Source: Ottelia alismoides (taxonomy: Eukaryota > Streptophyta > Magnoliopsida > Alismatales > Hydrocharitaceae). Taken from it: a stretch of DNA of 64,000 bases. Shown one piece after another: positions 12,646 through 24,349 of the stretch. The stretch is taken from assembly GCA_037367405.1 (NCBI GenBank), contig JAZKJV010000155.1, forward strand, positions 124,001 through 188,000. The letters run 5' to 3'. Made by a program: the position numbers and the translations under genes. Position 1 is the stretch's first letter. The number at the start of each line of letters is the position of its first letter. A model generated the notes under the pieces. It was not told the origin of the DNA, did no database searches, and saw only the letters and a program-made list of their open reading frames with translations.

Positions 12646-12865
12646 TGGAGATGGGAAGGGGGCTCCCGTTGGCGAGCTTCTGATATATGTTTATTCCCCT
12701 CCCCATGGGAGGTCTTTTATAGGGTGCAAAAACCCTCGCCACGTCCGCCCCCTTCAACCACGCCCCCTGCAGTTGCGGCCTCCGAGAGACCCGTTCGTCG
12801 CAACCGCCGGCTCCGCAATGGCCGGCGGCGGTTATTGATCACACGGTCATTGGACCTGTTCTTCA
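12556..12865 (-). repeat. Copia F 3' LTR with expanded GA microsatellite
   Basis: Same sequence as 17115-17406 except for about ten substitutions and an expanded (GA)15 tract at about 12613-12642. Confidence 0.93.
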
Positions 12866-12977
12866 TCTCCCACTTGACCATAGTGGTCAATGACATATAT
12901 GCTCCCACTATTCGTGTAGTATATACATGGAGATTTAATCATGTGAGGATCATTATCTATGAAACCTCTTCCTTGAC

Positions 12978-15900
12978 TCATACATTCCTGAGTCCCATTA
13001 AACCAACATGTTTAATGTTTGTTCCTACTGTTATTCCCTTGGTAAGGGAATCAGCCAATATGTCACTGGTAGGTATGTAGGTTACTGTAATTTCCTATTT
13101 TGCCACTATATCTTGTATATAGTGATATTGGATCTCAATGTGTTTTCCTTTAGAACTATTAGCCCCACTATTAATCAAGCTTATCGCGGCTTGATTGTCA
13201 CAATACACTTCAATTGGCCCTTTGACCAATTCGAGGCTTAAGTTCTCTAGAAAACGCATTATCCACACAGCATGAGTGGTGGCCATGCTACATGCAATGT
13301 ACTCAGCTTCCTGTGTATGTCGAGATACACATCCTTGTTTCTTGCTACCCCAAGAAACGGCGGCACCACCAAACATGAACAAGTAACCTGATGTGGATTT
13401 TCTATCATCCACATCTCCTCCGAAATCGGCATCGGAGTATCCTACGACCTCAAACGATTCTGCTTGATATACAAGTTTCAGATGTACTGTCCCTTTCAGA
13501 TATCGAAGAATCCTCTTTACAGCTTCCCAATGTGCTGGACCGGGATTGCTTTGATATCTACTGACTAAGATTACTGGATAAGCTAAATCAGGTCGAGTAC
13601 ACATCATTGCATACATTAGACTTCCCACCGCTTGTGCATATGGTACATCTAAAGGCTTCTGTCCCTTTCCGGGACACTGACTCTTACTGAGTCTCTTTCC
13701 CATTACAAGTGGTGTTGGAGCTGGAGTGTTGTTATGCATTCCAAATCTCCTTAATACAGCATGCAAATATCTTTCCTGACTAAGGCTCAATGTCCTTGAG
13801 TCCCTGTCTCTTGTTATTTGAATTCCAAGAACATAGGATGCTTCGCCCATGTCCTTCATCTCAAATTCATTGCTCAATTTCTGTTTAATTTCATTGAGCA
13901 TTTGTATGTCATTACCTGCAAGCAGAATGTCATCTATATACAATGACATGATTGCAAACCTGCTCCCACTCTTCATGACATACACACAGTTATCCAATTT
14001 ATTTGAAACAAATCCAAATTGAATAACTTTCTCATGAAATTTGAGATACCATTGCTGTGAAGACTACTTTAAGCCATATAATGACTTTCTTAACTTGTAA
14101 ACCTTTTTCTCATGACCTTCAACCTAAGATCCATCAGGTTGTCGCATATAAATCTCCTCCTTTAATTCTCCATTAAGGAAGGTCGTCTTCACATCCATTT
14201 AGAATAATTCCAAATCCATATATGCGACTATAGCTAAGATCATCCGAATCGATGCAAACTTAGCCACTGGAGAGTAGGTTTCTTGGAAATCTGTTCCAGC
14301 TTGCTGAGTATAACCCTTGGCAACTAATCTGGCTTTGTATTTGTCAACAGTACCGTCAACTCGGTAACTTTTCTTGAATACCCACTTACATCCTATGGAT
14401 TGCCTACCTTCTGGCAAATCACATAATTTCCATACACTGTTTCGTTCGATTGAGTCCAACTCATCTCTCATGGCGGCCGACCATGATTCTGACTCAGATG
14501 AAGCCATAGCTTCTGCAAAGGATATGGGATCTGTACAATCCGCGACATCCTCATCCACGGTGTAGCACGACGCCTCGCATCCATAGAAATGGTAATCTTC
14601 CATCCATGTGGGTCGTGTTATGGGTCTCATGTTGCCGATTATACTCGTGGGTTGTGTGGGTCCACCCACTTCCTCTAAAGGATCATCATGTTCTATAGGT
14701 TCATTCTCTATATTTGGATGATCGATATCATCCTCAAGTTCTTGCCTAATGCTCAAGTCGTCTTCATTGTCCTGTAAGACAATCAGAGGATCTGATTCCT
14801 CTACTTCATGCTCCTTTTCTTGATGAATTTCAAGAAAAGTTGCATCACGACTTTCGATCAGACCTTTAGTTTCATGGAAGAACCTATACCCTTTAGAATT
14901 TTCACTATATCCAATAAACTTGCACTTTAATGTCCTGAAGTCTAGCTTGTCCCTAAGCTGACTCGGTACCAGAACATGTGCAACACATCCCCATTTCCGG
15001 AGATGGCCCAACTCGGGCTTTCTGCCATTCCATATTTCATATGGTGTTGATTCTACGGACTTGGTGGGAATCCTATTTTGTATATAGTTCGCAGTCAACA
15101 CTGCTTCTCCCCATAATTTCTTGGAGAGTCCTGAGTGTGAAAGCATACACCTTACTGCATTCATCAAAGTTCGATTCTTTCTTTCTGCTACACCATTTTG
15201 TTGTGGTGTATAGGGCATTGTAGTCTGCCTATGAATGCCTGCTTGAATACAGTAATCCTCAAAATCCTTTGAGGTATATTCCCCACCTCTATTTGTCCTA
15301 CGAGTCTTGATTGGTTTTCCCAATCTTGTTTCCACTTCCGTCTTATATCTCTTAAATGTTTCAAGTGCTTCCGACTTTCTTCCTAAGAGATAGACATAGG
15401 AGAACTTCAAGTAGTCATCAATGAATGTTATAAAGTATTCCTTATTTCTATGTGTGTTGACGCTCAGTGGTCCACATATGTCTGAATGGATCAAACCTAG
15501 TAATTCTGTTGACCGAATTCCGGTTGAGAAGGGTCTTCTTGTCATTTTACCGGTCAGACAGTGTTCGCAAGGCAATGTCCTTGCACCCGTGATCTTAGGC
15601 AATAAATTTGCCTTAATCATTTGATCCATCTTAGAGTTTCCTGGATGACCCAGTCGCATGTGCCACAAGTCATAGTCAGACAAAAAACACAAGGAATAAT
15701 CAGAAGCGATATTCATTGATTCACTAGAATTTATTACAGGAAGACAGAATAGGTCATGCTCGGGCACAAACTTTACCATCGCATAGATCTTCTTATTCTT
15801 GCCTATAGATACACGTTTATTATAAAATCTAACTTCAAAGTCTTTCTTGAGCAGCACTGGGACAGAGATCAGGTTCCGGCGTATCCCTGGGGCATATAGT

Positions 15901-17062
15901 ACATCATTCAGTACCATAATGCTATCTCCCAGGTCAAGTCTGTATGTCCCAACACCTTCCATGTCCAGGTAGGTGTTATTCCCCATGAAGATCCTATGTT
16001 CGCCTTTGCTCAGTTCCTTGAATTCCACCAGGCCTTCCTTCGTCTTGGCGATATGTCTGGCTGCTCCAGAGTCGATCCACCATCCATCACTGTCCGTGAT
16101 GACAGAGTTGCATTCCACGACAGCCACGAATTCCATTTTCTTTTTGCCTTTATTTTCAGGCACTTTAGAATTTCCCGGCTTCTTCTTGTTGGGGCAATTG
16201 ACCTTGAAATGGCCATATTTGCCACAACCGTAGCAAGAGCCGCGTGGGTATTTTCCACTCTTTCCCTTAAAATTCGCCTTGGAGGGGCCTAGCCTTTTCT
16301 TCGCGTGCACGACATTCGCTTCTTCTTCCTCCTCTACCTCAAAGATCTCAGCTTTCAATCTTTGTTTGGAGAGGTCTTGCTCAATTGCCAACTGTGCAGG
16401 TAGGTCCATCACAGACTTAATGTTGCCATTCATCCTCAGGGATGTGGCAACCATGTCGAATGACGGAGGGAGACTTCCTAATATGGCTACGATCTGCATC
16501 CTCTCCGGAATCGCGCAATCAGCAGCCGCAAGATCCTTGGCCATCACGATCATCTTATTCACGTGCTCGAGGACGCTTTCAGATTCCTTCATTCTACACG
16601 AGTTGTACTTGTGTAGAAGAAGCTGGACGCTCACCTCTGATTTGGGGTGGTATTTTTCCTTAACCGCGGTCCAGAGCTCGTAAGCTGGTTCGCAGGTCTC
16701 GAAGACCCGAATCAGGTTCAGATCCATATGGGTCAGCATAAAACTTCTAGCCCTATTATCTGTTTTCTCCCACTGTTCGCGGGACCTAATTTCCTCCACC
16801 GTCGGATTTTCAGATAAAGTTGGGCCAGGTTTGTCTATGATAGTGTGTATGCTATCGTGTAGCAGGCCATAGTATATCTTTCTACTCCCAATTCATAATT
16901 AGTACCATTAAGGTACTCAATTTTCCCTACCTCAGTGGCAATAGTTTTGCTTGTCATTTTTGTTGATCTCGCTAGGGTTTTGACGAGAGTTTCTTTCACG
17001 GACAAGGGAATAGCAGCGGCACCGTCAAGGAGCAAGAAGGCGGACTGCTGCGGTGGCGCCAA
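12978..17062 (-). pseudogene. Copia F gag-pol polyprotein, recently disabled
   Basis: Domains in order: UBN2-type gag (SREQWEKTDNRARSFMLTHM), CCHC zinc knuckle CYGCGKYGHFKVNC, protease with WWIDSGAARH, integrase with IHSDICGP, FIDDY and NGVAERKNRT, reverse transcriptase with CKWVFKKSYRVDGTVDKYKA and YIDD, and RNase H with EAEYIA and YCDNQAA. One long frame runs from 16799 to the end but is cut by four stops: 14199-14201 (TAA), 14124-14126 (TAG), 14064-14066 (TAG) and 13095-13097 (TAG). Each is explained by CAA or CAG changing to a stop. A frameshift near 16835-16900 separates the first 75 codons. No ATG opens the N-terminal frame. The DSG, integrase triad and YxDD residues are all still present. 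A natural stop is at 12978-12980. Confidence 0.93.
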
Positions 17063-17101
17063 GTAGCTTAGAGGGAACTGTAACGCCGACGACGTCGACC
17101 T

Positions 17102-17113
17102 GCTCTGATACCA
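17102..17113 (-). promoter_or_regulatory. Met-tRNA primer binding site of copia F
   Basis: The minus strand reads TGGTATCAGAGC one base inside the LTR at 17115. This is the standard plant copia primer site, complementary to initiator tRNA-Met. Confidence 0.9.
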
Positions 17114-17114
17114 G

Positions 17115-17406
17115 TGATCGAACCTAGGTACACCTTCTTCTTCGGCTGCTAGAGAGCGTGAGAGGGAGATCGAGAGAGAGAGATGGTGGAGATGGGAAGG
17201 GGGCTCCCGTTGGCGAGCTTCTGATATATGTTTATTCCCCTCCCCATGGGAGGTCTTTTATAGGGCGCAAAAACCCTCACCACGTTCGCCCCCTTCAACC
17301 AGGCCCCCTACAGTTGCGGCCTCCGAGAGACCCGTTCGTCGCAACCGCCGGCTCTGCAATGGCCGGCGGCGGTTATTGATCACACGGTCATTGGACCTGT
17401 TCTTCA
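17115..17406 (-). repeat. Copia F 5' LTR
   Basis: On the plus strand it runs TGATCGAACC...GTTCTTCA; in element sense it starts TGAAGAACAGG. It contains (GA)6 near 17172-17183. Confidence 0.93.
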
Positions 17407-17411
17407 GACAG

Positions 17412-18435
17412 GAGGAGGAGGCGGTGTATTTGAAGACGACGGTGGTGGATCTGGTTGGTGGAGACGTGGTTTGTATGGTGATCGTGGGACGACTGGAAGG
17501 GTGTGGTGGGTCTTGGAGGAGTGCGCGAGGGTGGTGGATGACTGGGGAAGACCGAGAGGTGGTTAGCGAAGGACGAGGCCGTCGGAGATGGTAGGAAAAA
17601 TAGGAAGGGGGAAGTCGTGTGCGAAGTGGAGAACGTGGTCACGAGGAGGAGGCCGGAGGTTGACGAAAACGGACGGCCGTTGGATTTGGAGATCCAACGG
17701 CTGACATTTGGGCGCGAAAGAGCGGTCCTGATGGGATCTGGGCGATGTGAACGAAGGGTTGCGGAGTACACCACGTGCCGAGTTGAGGGACGCGCGTTAG
17801 CGTGCAGTGTGGATGCTCTCCAGACTTTGATCAGACGGCCTACACGCGCGATAGGAAGAAGCGGTGGAGATGGCAAGATGAATGCGCGATCGAAGGGCTC
17901 CGCAGTTGACACGTGGCGCGAGGGAAGAGAGGTGGCAACGAGCGGCGGAGATTAAGGGCGGGGAAAATCTGATGGTTAAGAATAAGAGCGGGTATGGAGA
18001 GATCTGAGCCATTGGATCAGAGGAGGATCCAACGGCTGAGGATGCGGGCGGATAAGACAAGGATGGCGGGGCCACGTGGCGCACCCAGAATGGGCCACGT
18101 GTCCCAATCACTTTATTCAGATCTTCAAGTTGAAATATGAAGGTCAAGATGGCCGAATTTGAGAAAACTCAAAACATGAAAGTTGTAGAACTTGATGAGA
18201 TCTACAAGTTTCATGTTGACCAAAACTGGAGATGACATTAAACAAAGACCCGAAATATTTTTGAGAGTATTTTTAAGTCTAAAAATACCACGAATTTTTG
18301 TGTTGTAATTTTTTTGTGATTTTTAATTTATTTAAGACTCTGTTAATTACAGGACACTAATTGGGTTTTATTGACACACAACTAAGCAAGGGGGTTAATA
18401 ATGAGAAATTATGATGATGAAATCGAGTTTCATCA
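17412..18435 (-). repeat. E2 3' LTR (minus sense), proximal part
   Basis: The LTR resumes after copia F and its duplicated GACAG (17407-17411), matching 23321-24344. It ends with the TTTCATCA terminus at 18435. In element sense the LTR starts here as TGATGAAACTCG. Confidence 0.88.
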
Positions 18436-18450
18436 CCCCCCTATATTTAA
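18436..18450 (-). promoter_or_regulatory. Polypurine tract of E2
   Basis: On the minus strand, AAATATAGGGGGG precedes the LTR start TGATGAAACTCG. It is nearly identical to the E1 tract. Confidence 0.75.
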
Positions 18451-21365
18451 ACTATGCTCGTCCTCGAGCATCAAAAAAGAATGACTAAGTTGGATTAACC
18501 CCCTTGTGTATGTGAATACAGGATCCAATCTGATCAAGTCGACTCGACTTTAGAGATCCAAAATGCTAGAGTTAAACCCAACCTTAATCAAGAGGTATCC
18601 AATTCATCTAATTCTCCGGACTCTCTCTGATGTACATATAATCTAAAGGATATGAAGTTTAGTGTTGACTGCAATTTCGAGAGTAGAGTCAAATTTTCAC
18701 CCAAAGTCTTGGTCCAAGAAATTCTCCTAAGGATCCAATCCTCAACACTAGGGAATAAATCCAATCTTGCATTCAGTCTACCATCTCTTTAGTTGTCAGA
18801 CTTAGAAAATGTAGATGGCAGGCCAGTTATGGAGGGCATGGGATTGTGTCATTTCTTCTCTCCCTCTCAGTGGAACATGGATTCTCTCTAGTGCCTCTTA
18901 CGAAACACATTTTTTTGGTGTTGATCAGTGCGTCCGTCAAGAGAAGTTGGAGCCGTCTGCACTTGTTTTCCTGGGAGTACACCGGGGTGTGTCCCTTTTG
19001 AGTACCTATCGTACCTTCGACACCCAGACCTGTAGCATTTACGATGCAGCGCCCTTTTTTGGTGCAAGCCCGACTCCTGGTCCTAATAGCGTTGGTCCAA
19101 GTGGACACTTTGAAAGGTTTGGGAGAGCTTGCCTTTGGTGGAAGCTCTTTGATATTTGACTTTGTGGAATGAGAGCTTTTCTTTGAAATTGACTTGTATA
19201 AATTTTTGGCTAGCTCCACTGCTTTTACCAAGAGTTGGCGCACACTGATCAATAATTTTTTATATATTTCACACCCAGGCACTTAGGTTAATATCAAGAG
19301 ATTAGTATAAGAACCAAGTTCTCATACTGGCTAATTGCTTACCCTCAGGTTTCATGAAGCCTTCAAAGATTTTATCCCATCCTCGAGCATCATTAGATCA
19401 AATCCAGACTCGAATCTCTCATCCCAATTCCTCAAGTGAAAAGTCAACTCATCTCAATCAAAAATCGCAGTCGTGCATGTGATGTGCTGATCATATTCTT
19501 TTTGTCTGAGACTAAGCATGGAATATAGCATGCAAATCTAGAGACCTAGGGAAATGTGGATAATTAAGTCTATGACCCTGATGGCTAAGGCTGGTTAACC
19601 TAAAATCTCAAAGACCTCATAAATCAAGCTTCCTTGAACATTTCAGATCCTGGGTGTAAGTGTAGTGTAGAGGATTAATCCAACTCCTTCATTAAAAACA
19701 CATTTTTTTTTAATTTTGCTCATTTTTATGGATTTTAGTTTAAAGTTAAAATACAGGTTAGACTCAACTTTCCTTGATAAAAGATTTTCAAAACCATGTC
19801 ACACCAATAAAATATTTTCAAAATATTTTCAAAAGATTTTTCAAAACAAGAAAACTTCATTTTTAAAATCATTTTCAAAAATATTTTTATAAAAAAATAG
19901 TGTAACATAGTATAGAAAAGCCGTGAAATTATTTGAGTTCTCTTAGTCCAAAGGATTTTACCTTAGCCAAAAAGTTTTAAATTTTTTAATTTTTTTCAGA
20001 ATATAGCTAAAGTAAGTATACTGTATATATGGTATACCCCCCTATCCTTAAACTTTACTATGTCCTCATAGCACTAGATGATACAAGTCCATATGTCCAT
20101 TTAAGTACAGAGAAATATACGGTAGCTAAGAGGGGCTCCCCCTATACTTAAGTTAGAAATAACCTAAGTATAAAGGCAAGGAAAGGCGAGTAGAGAAAAT
20201 CATAGGGACTCGGGTCCCCCCTATACTTAGGCTGAGATTAGCCTAAGTATAAAGATGGGAATTGATGTTGGAAGGGACCCAAGGTGAACGAAGAAGAGGA
20301 ATGGATGTATAGATGAGCGGATGAATCTTCGGAGATGAAATGGAAAGACTAAGGTTTTGGGGTGTGTATCGGAGCAAACAAGGCTAAATCAAGCAAGCAA
20401 GACCCTTAAATTCACCAACTCACACATGAAACCAACCGAAGTTGGTTTATTATCTTGTCGGTTTTATTGGTGATAAAACATTAGACTTTTACGCCAAGAA
20501 AAGATGTGAAGTGAAAATCATTGCGTAAGCTAGGGTATTGCTCTCCCAAAACTGAAGTTTTACTCCATTTTAGGTTGACTTGCAATTAACAGTCCCAATT
20601 TTATTTAAAGTTATCACTGAATTAAGGTTAGCCCAAAAATCAAGAAATCATCGTCTACCGCTCATTCCCTTTTTCCATTAACCTAGCTGATCAAGCCAGG
20701 AAAAAGAAATCGAGAAAAGCCGTATATTCGATAAAAACCGCGATCTCGGCTAAGCGAGAAATCATGCAGTGATTTGGCGATAAATCTGTGAAAAACTTGG
20801 GCCGTTTTGAAAACCGAAATCAATATGTATGCAAGTCGATAAAAGCCGCACCTAATCATGCATTTATTAGTGGGAATGACATCCATTAAATTTGGCTAAG
20901 TGAGGCGTGATTATGTGCATCTATATTTAAGGTGTGTCCTACCTACAAGCAAGCACGTAAAAGAAGAAGAATGAAAACCGCTCAAAGAGCCGCGTGCCTG
21001 GTCCTAGGTTGACACTCAAGTGGGGACGATCCCCACACAACCATGATCGTTCGATTACATCCGCGAGTCTTCGATCGAAGACCGCAGTAAAAGACGAGTT
21101 TATTACAAGACATGCAAAAATAAAATGCGAGACATTTTTTTCTTTTCTTTCTTATAGGCTCCAAGCAAGTTTCTGCGGCTCCTCGCAGCGGGAAGCACCT
21201 GCTCCTCGCCTCCTTGAGTGATCAAGGGCCCTGTCACAAAAACGAAGGTTAGAGATAAAAATAAGAAAGAAAATTTATAGATGCAAAATGGATGAACAAA
21301 TTGACCTATAAAAGAAACACGAAATTAAATAAACAAAAATCCAAAAAGACAAGAAATGAGTCGTG
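18451..21365 (-). other. Non-coding interior of E2
   Basis: About 2.9 kb without recognisable gag, protease, integrase or reverse transcriptase on either strand. Only short frames are present (for example 18827-19282 minus, Lys/Ser-rich, no motif). Hairpin/G-run cassettes lie at about 20130-20256. Confidence 0.7.
20130..20256 (-). repeat. Two hairpin/G-run cassettes in E2
   Basis: On the plus strand CCCCCTATACTTA...TAAGTATA occurs at about 20136-20173 and 20216-20252. A shorter CCCCCCTATCCTTAAAC lies at 20036-20052. In E2 sense these read TATACTTA-loop-TAAGTATAGGGGG, the same design as in E1 (6034-6480). Confidence 0.75.
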
Positions 21366-21383
21366 TCCCCGGCAACGGCGCCA
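21366..21383 (-). promoter_or_regulatory. Perfect tRNA-Asp-type primer binding site of E2
   Basis: The minus strand reads TGGCGCCGTTGCCGGGGA two bases after the LTR edge at 21386. This is the primer site used by Athila-type plant elements. It fixes the minus orientation of E2. Confidence 0.85.
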
Positions 21384-21385
21384 TT

Positions 21386-24344
21386 TGATGAGCCGCAAAA
21401 TCGGCCCTTTAATAATGCTAAATTAGCACTTCAAACTGTCGTAGCAGTCGGGCCAATTTGGGTCATCAAAAGACCATCTCATTGATATATGTCAAATAAG
21501 AGTGCGATGGTCATGAATTTTTTTATTTTACTTGGCAAGAAACCAAGGTTGAACTCAGGGACACGAGCCTCTCTCGTATTAGTCGGATTTCCATCTATCT
21601 AATTAAGCGTGGAGTTAAAGCATCTATAGGTCAAAGCATGCAAGACATGACACAACGCAACAGCAATGCATTAAAATCAAACATGCATTTTTTTACCAAT
21701 TTTTATCATGCAAATAAATGCCATAAAATGCAATGGAAATATGCCCTAGAACATAATAGATGTAATGAGCAGTTTAAAATGAGTCGATTTCAAGTTCAAG
21801 TATTAACCAAGCTTGATGAACAAAACTTAGACTAGGCACAATTTAAAGCTTAAAGAGACACATGGCAAATAAAATAATCATCAGAATTAATGTGTCCAAA
21901 AATGAGAATTAAACATTCCATTAGAAAATATGTCAAACAAGCTTCGAAACGGAACTGAAATCAACTCCATTGGACATACGTAGCTCAAGATATGCAAGAT
22001 CAAAGATAAGGGCATAACTGAAAGAAAACATGAAAACATAACTACAAACAGGTCCCTGAGAGGGACTAAAATGCAATAAAAATAAGTTATGGGGCCTTCC
22101 CTGTAAATAAACCATACGTGTGGGGACATTCTTGCAATTATTAAATCCCGCAAGGGTTGAAATGCAAAATGTCCCAGGCGCGCAGGTGCTTCACGTGCTT
22201 CAGGGACCTATCTGCAAATTGGAGAAGTTCGGAGGGCGTCTCTGCAAATTGCCCAGGTACGCACGTGCCAGGCACGTGCGATCTAGGCTCGGAGGTCGGG
22301 TCAGGCTCGGCAGAGGCTCGATGAAGCTTCGGCTAGGTTCGGACTTAGGCTTGGGCTCGCTGCAGGCTCGGGCAAGGTTCGGACGTCCCAAGCCTAGAGG
22401 GTCGGAGATGAAGGCTCGGTGAAGCTCTGGGTCTGCCACGTGGTCGAAGATAAACCATCCGATCATGGCGATCGGATGGCGGCTGTAAGCTCCTGGAGGG
22501 AATACGTCGATGAATCCTCGTCGTTGGATGAACTCAGGGAGAGCTGATCCAACGGCCTCTGCTGTGTCTTCCTCTTCCGCTGGTTGGCGACGATATCCGG
22601 ACTCCGGCAAAGGCGCGCGAGCTCCGCTGCCTTCTAACTACCTCGATGAAAGTCCCCAGAGATCCTTAGATGGTTGGCGGTGTAGATGGAGCTCGTGGGA
22701 CGTTCCTAAACACACTGGAAGCGCCTGGTCACATCCGTAAGGCAGAGGTGGAGCTGTGCAAAAGATCTCCGGCGACGCTTCCGATCGTTGAGGAATTGAG
22801 CACCTGCATGGGAATAAACCTGTCCGAAACAAGGTGGAGTGCGTGCGTGAGTGGAGTGAGAGCTCAGGTGAGCGAAGGAAGCGGGAGCTCGAAGCTCCTC
22901 CGCCGTGAGTAGCGGAGGAGGTGGGTCGGAAGTGGTCAGAGGCGAAGAAATCGGGATAAGACGAGCGGAGGGTGTCGCGTGAAAGGGGGAAGCGTGGCGA
23001 AGTTTGGGAGATGATCAGTGAACGGCGAGGACAAGTGACGAGACCTGAAAAATTAAAAGAAATTAAAGAAAAAGACAAGAGAAGAAACAGGAGCTTACCT
23101 GGTCAGCTATGGCGGACGGAGGCTTGGGCTGCACGCTGGACATCGGCAGCCGGTCGATGCAGCTCGAGCGCGCCGGGAGGCACCGCGACTCTGCCGTGTG
23201 TGGCGGAGGGTCTCACCAGGCATGAAGGTCGTCTTCGCTCTATCCTCGCTCCTCCCCCTGTCACAGGGAGGAGGAGGAGGGCTGGGCCTCCTTCCTCGTA
23301 AAGATGGACAACGGCGACAGGAGGAGGAGGCGGTGTATTTGAAGACGACGGTGGTGGATCTGGTTGGTGGAGACGTGGTTTGTATGGTGATCGTGGGACG
23401 ACTGGAAGGGTGTTGTGGGTCTTGGAGGAGTGCGCGAGGGTGGTGGATGATTGGGGAAGACCGAGATGTGGTTAGCGAAGGACGAGGCCGTCGGAGATGG
23501 TAGGAAAAACAGGAAGGGGGAAGTCGTGTGCGAAGTGGAGAACGTGGTCACGAGGAGGAGGCCGGAGGTTGACGAAAACGGTCGGACGTTGGATCTGGAG
23601 ATCCAACGGCTGACATTTAGGCGCGAAAGAGCGGTCCTGATGGGATCTGGGCGATGTGAACGAAGGGCTGCGGAGTACGCCCCGTGCCGAGCTGAGGGAT
23701 GCGCGTTAGCGTGCGGTGTGGATGCTCTCCAGACTTTGATTAGACGGCCTACACGCGCGACAGGAAGAAGCGGCGGAGATGGCAAGATGAATGCGCGATC
23801 GAAGGGCTCCGCAGTTGACACGTGGCACGAGGAAAGAGAGGCGGCAATGAGCGGCGGAGATTAAGGGTGGGGAAGATCTGATGGCTAAGAATAAGAGCAG
23901 GTATGGAGAGATCTGAGCCGTTGGATCAGAGGAGGATCCAACAGCTGAGGATGCGGGCGGATAAGACAAGGATGGCGGGGCCACGTGGCGCACCCAGAAT
24001 GGGCCACGTGGCCCAATCACTTTATTCAGATCTTCAAGTTGAAATATGAAGGTCAAGATGGCCGAATTTGAGAAAACTCAAAACATGAAAGTTGTAGATC
24101 TTGATGAGATCTACAAGTTTCATGTTGACCAAAACTGGAGATGACATCAAACAAAGACCCGAAATATTTGTGAGGGTATTTTTAAGTCTAAAAATACCAC
24201 GAATTCTTGTGTTGTCATTTTTTTGTGATTTTTAATTTATTTAAGACTCTGTTAATTACAGGACACTAACTGGGTTTCATTGACACACAACTGAGCAAGG
24301 GGGTTAATAATGAGAAATTATGATGATGAAATCGAGTTTCATCA
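21386..24344 (-). repeat. E2 5' LTR (minus sense), intact
   Basis: An uninterrupted LTR of 2959 bp, TGATGAGCCG...TTTCATCA. It is the reference copy for finding the copia F insertion in the other LTR. It is GC-rich between about 22200 and 24000 and AT-rich at both ends. Confidence 0.9.
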
Positions 24345-24349
24345 CTACT

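Larger units (their letters stand above)
12556..17406 (-). mobile_element. Copia F: full-length Ty1/copia element in the E2 LTR
   Basis: A 4851 bp element with a perfect target duplication GACAG (12551-12555, 17407-17411). LTRs are 12556-12865 (310 bp) and 17115-17406 (292 bp). The 18 bp length difference equals the difference in a GA microsatellite. By eye there are about ten substitutions between the LTRs, mostly transitions, so it is fairly young. A Met-tRNA primer site and the order gag, protease, integrase, reverse transcriptase, RNase H are present on the minus strand. The uninterrupted E2 LTR at 21386-24344 shows the empty site. Confidence 0.95.
10596..24344 (-). mobile_element. E2: LARD-like non-coding LTR element nested in E1
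   Basis: E2 is bounded by a perfect 5 bp target duplication CTACT (10591-10595 and 24345-24349). Its LTRs are 10596-18435 (split by copia F) and 21386-24344, the latter 2959 bp. On the plus strand they run TGATGA...CATCA. The interior is only about 2.95 kb. A perfect tRNA-Asp-type primer site on the minus strand next to 21386, and a polypurine tract next to 18435, give minus orientation. No gag or pol can be read in the interior on either strand. Long LTRs plus a non-coding interior with intact priming sites define the LARD type, which must be mobilised by an autonomous relative. Its LTR body is not similar to that of E1, but ends, primer site and hairpin cassettes are alike. Confidence 0.88.

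Noticed and set aside
12556..17406. Copia F as an active element
   Set aside because: Despite intact LTRs and catalytic motifs, four nonsense codons, a gag frameshift and lack of an ATG make it inactive here.
17388..17912. Minus-strand frame of 174 codons, also open (186 codons) at 23261-23821
   Set aside because: Both lie in the two LTRs of E2, so the agreement is one observation, not two. Low-complexity Ser/Pro composition, no motif, and the overlapping plus strand is open as well.
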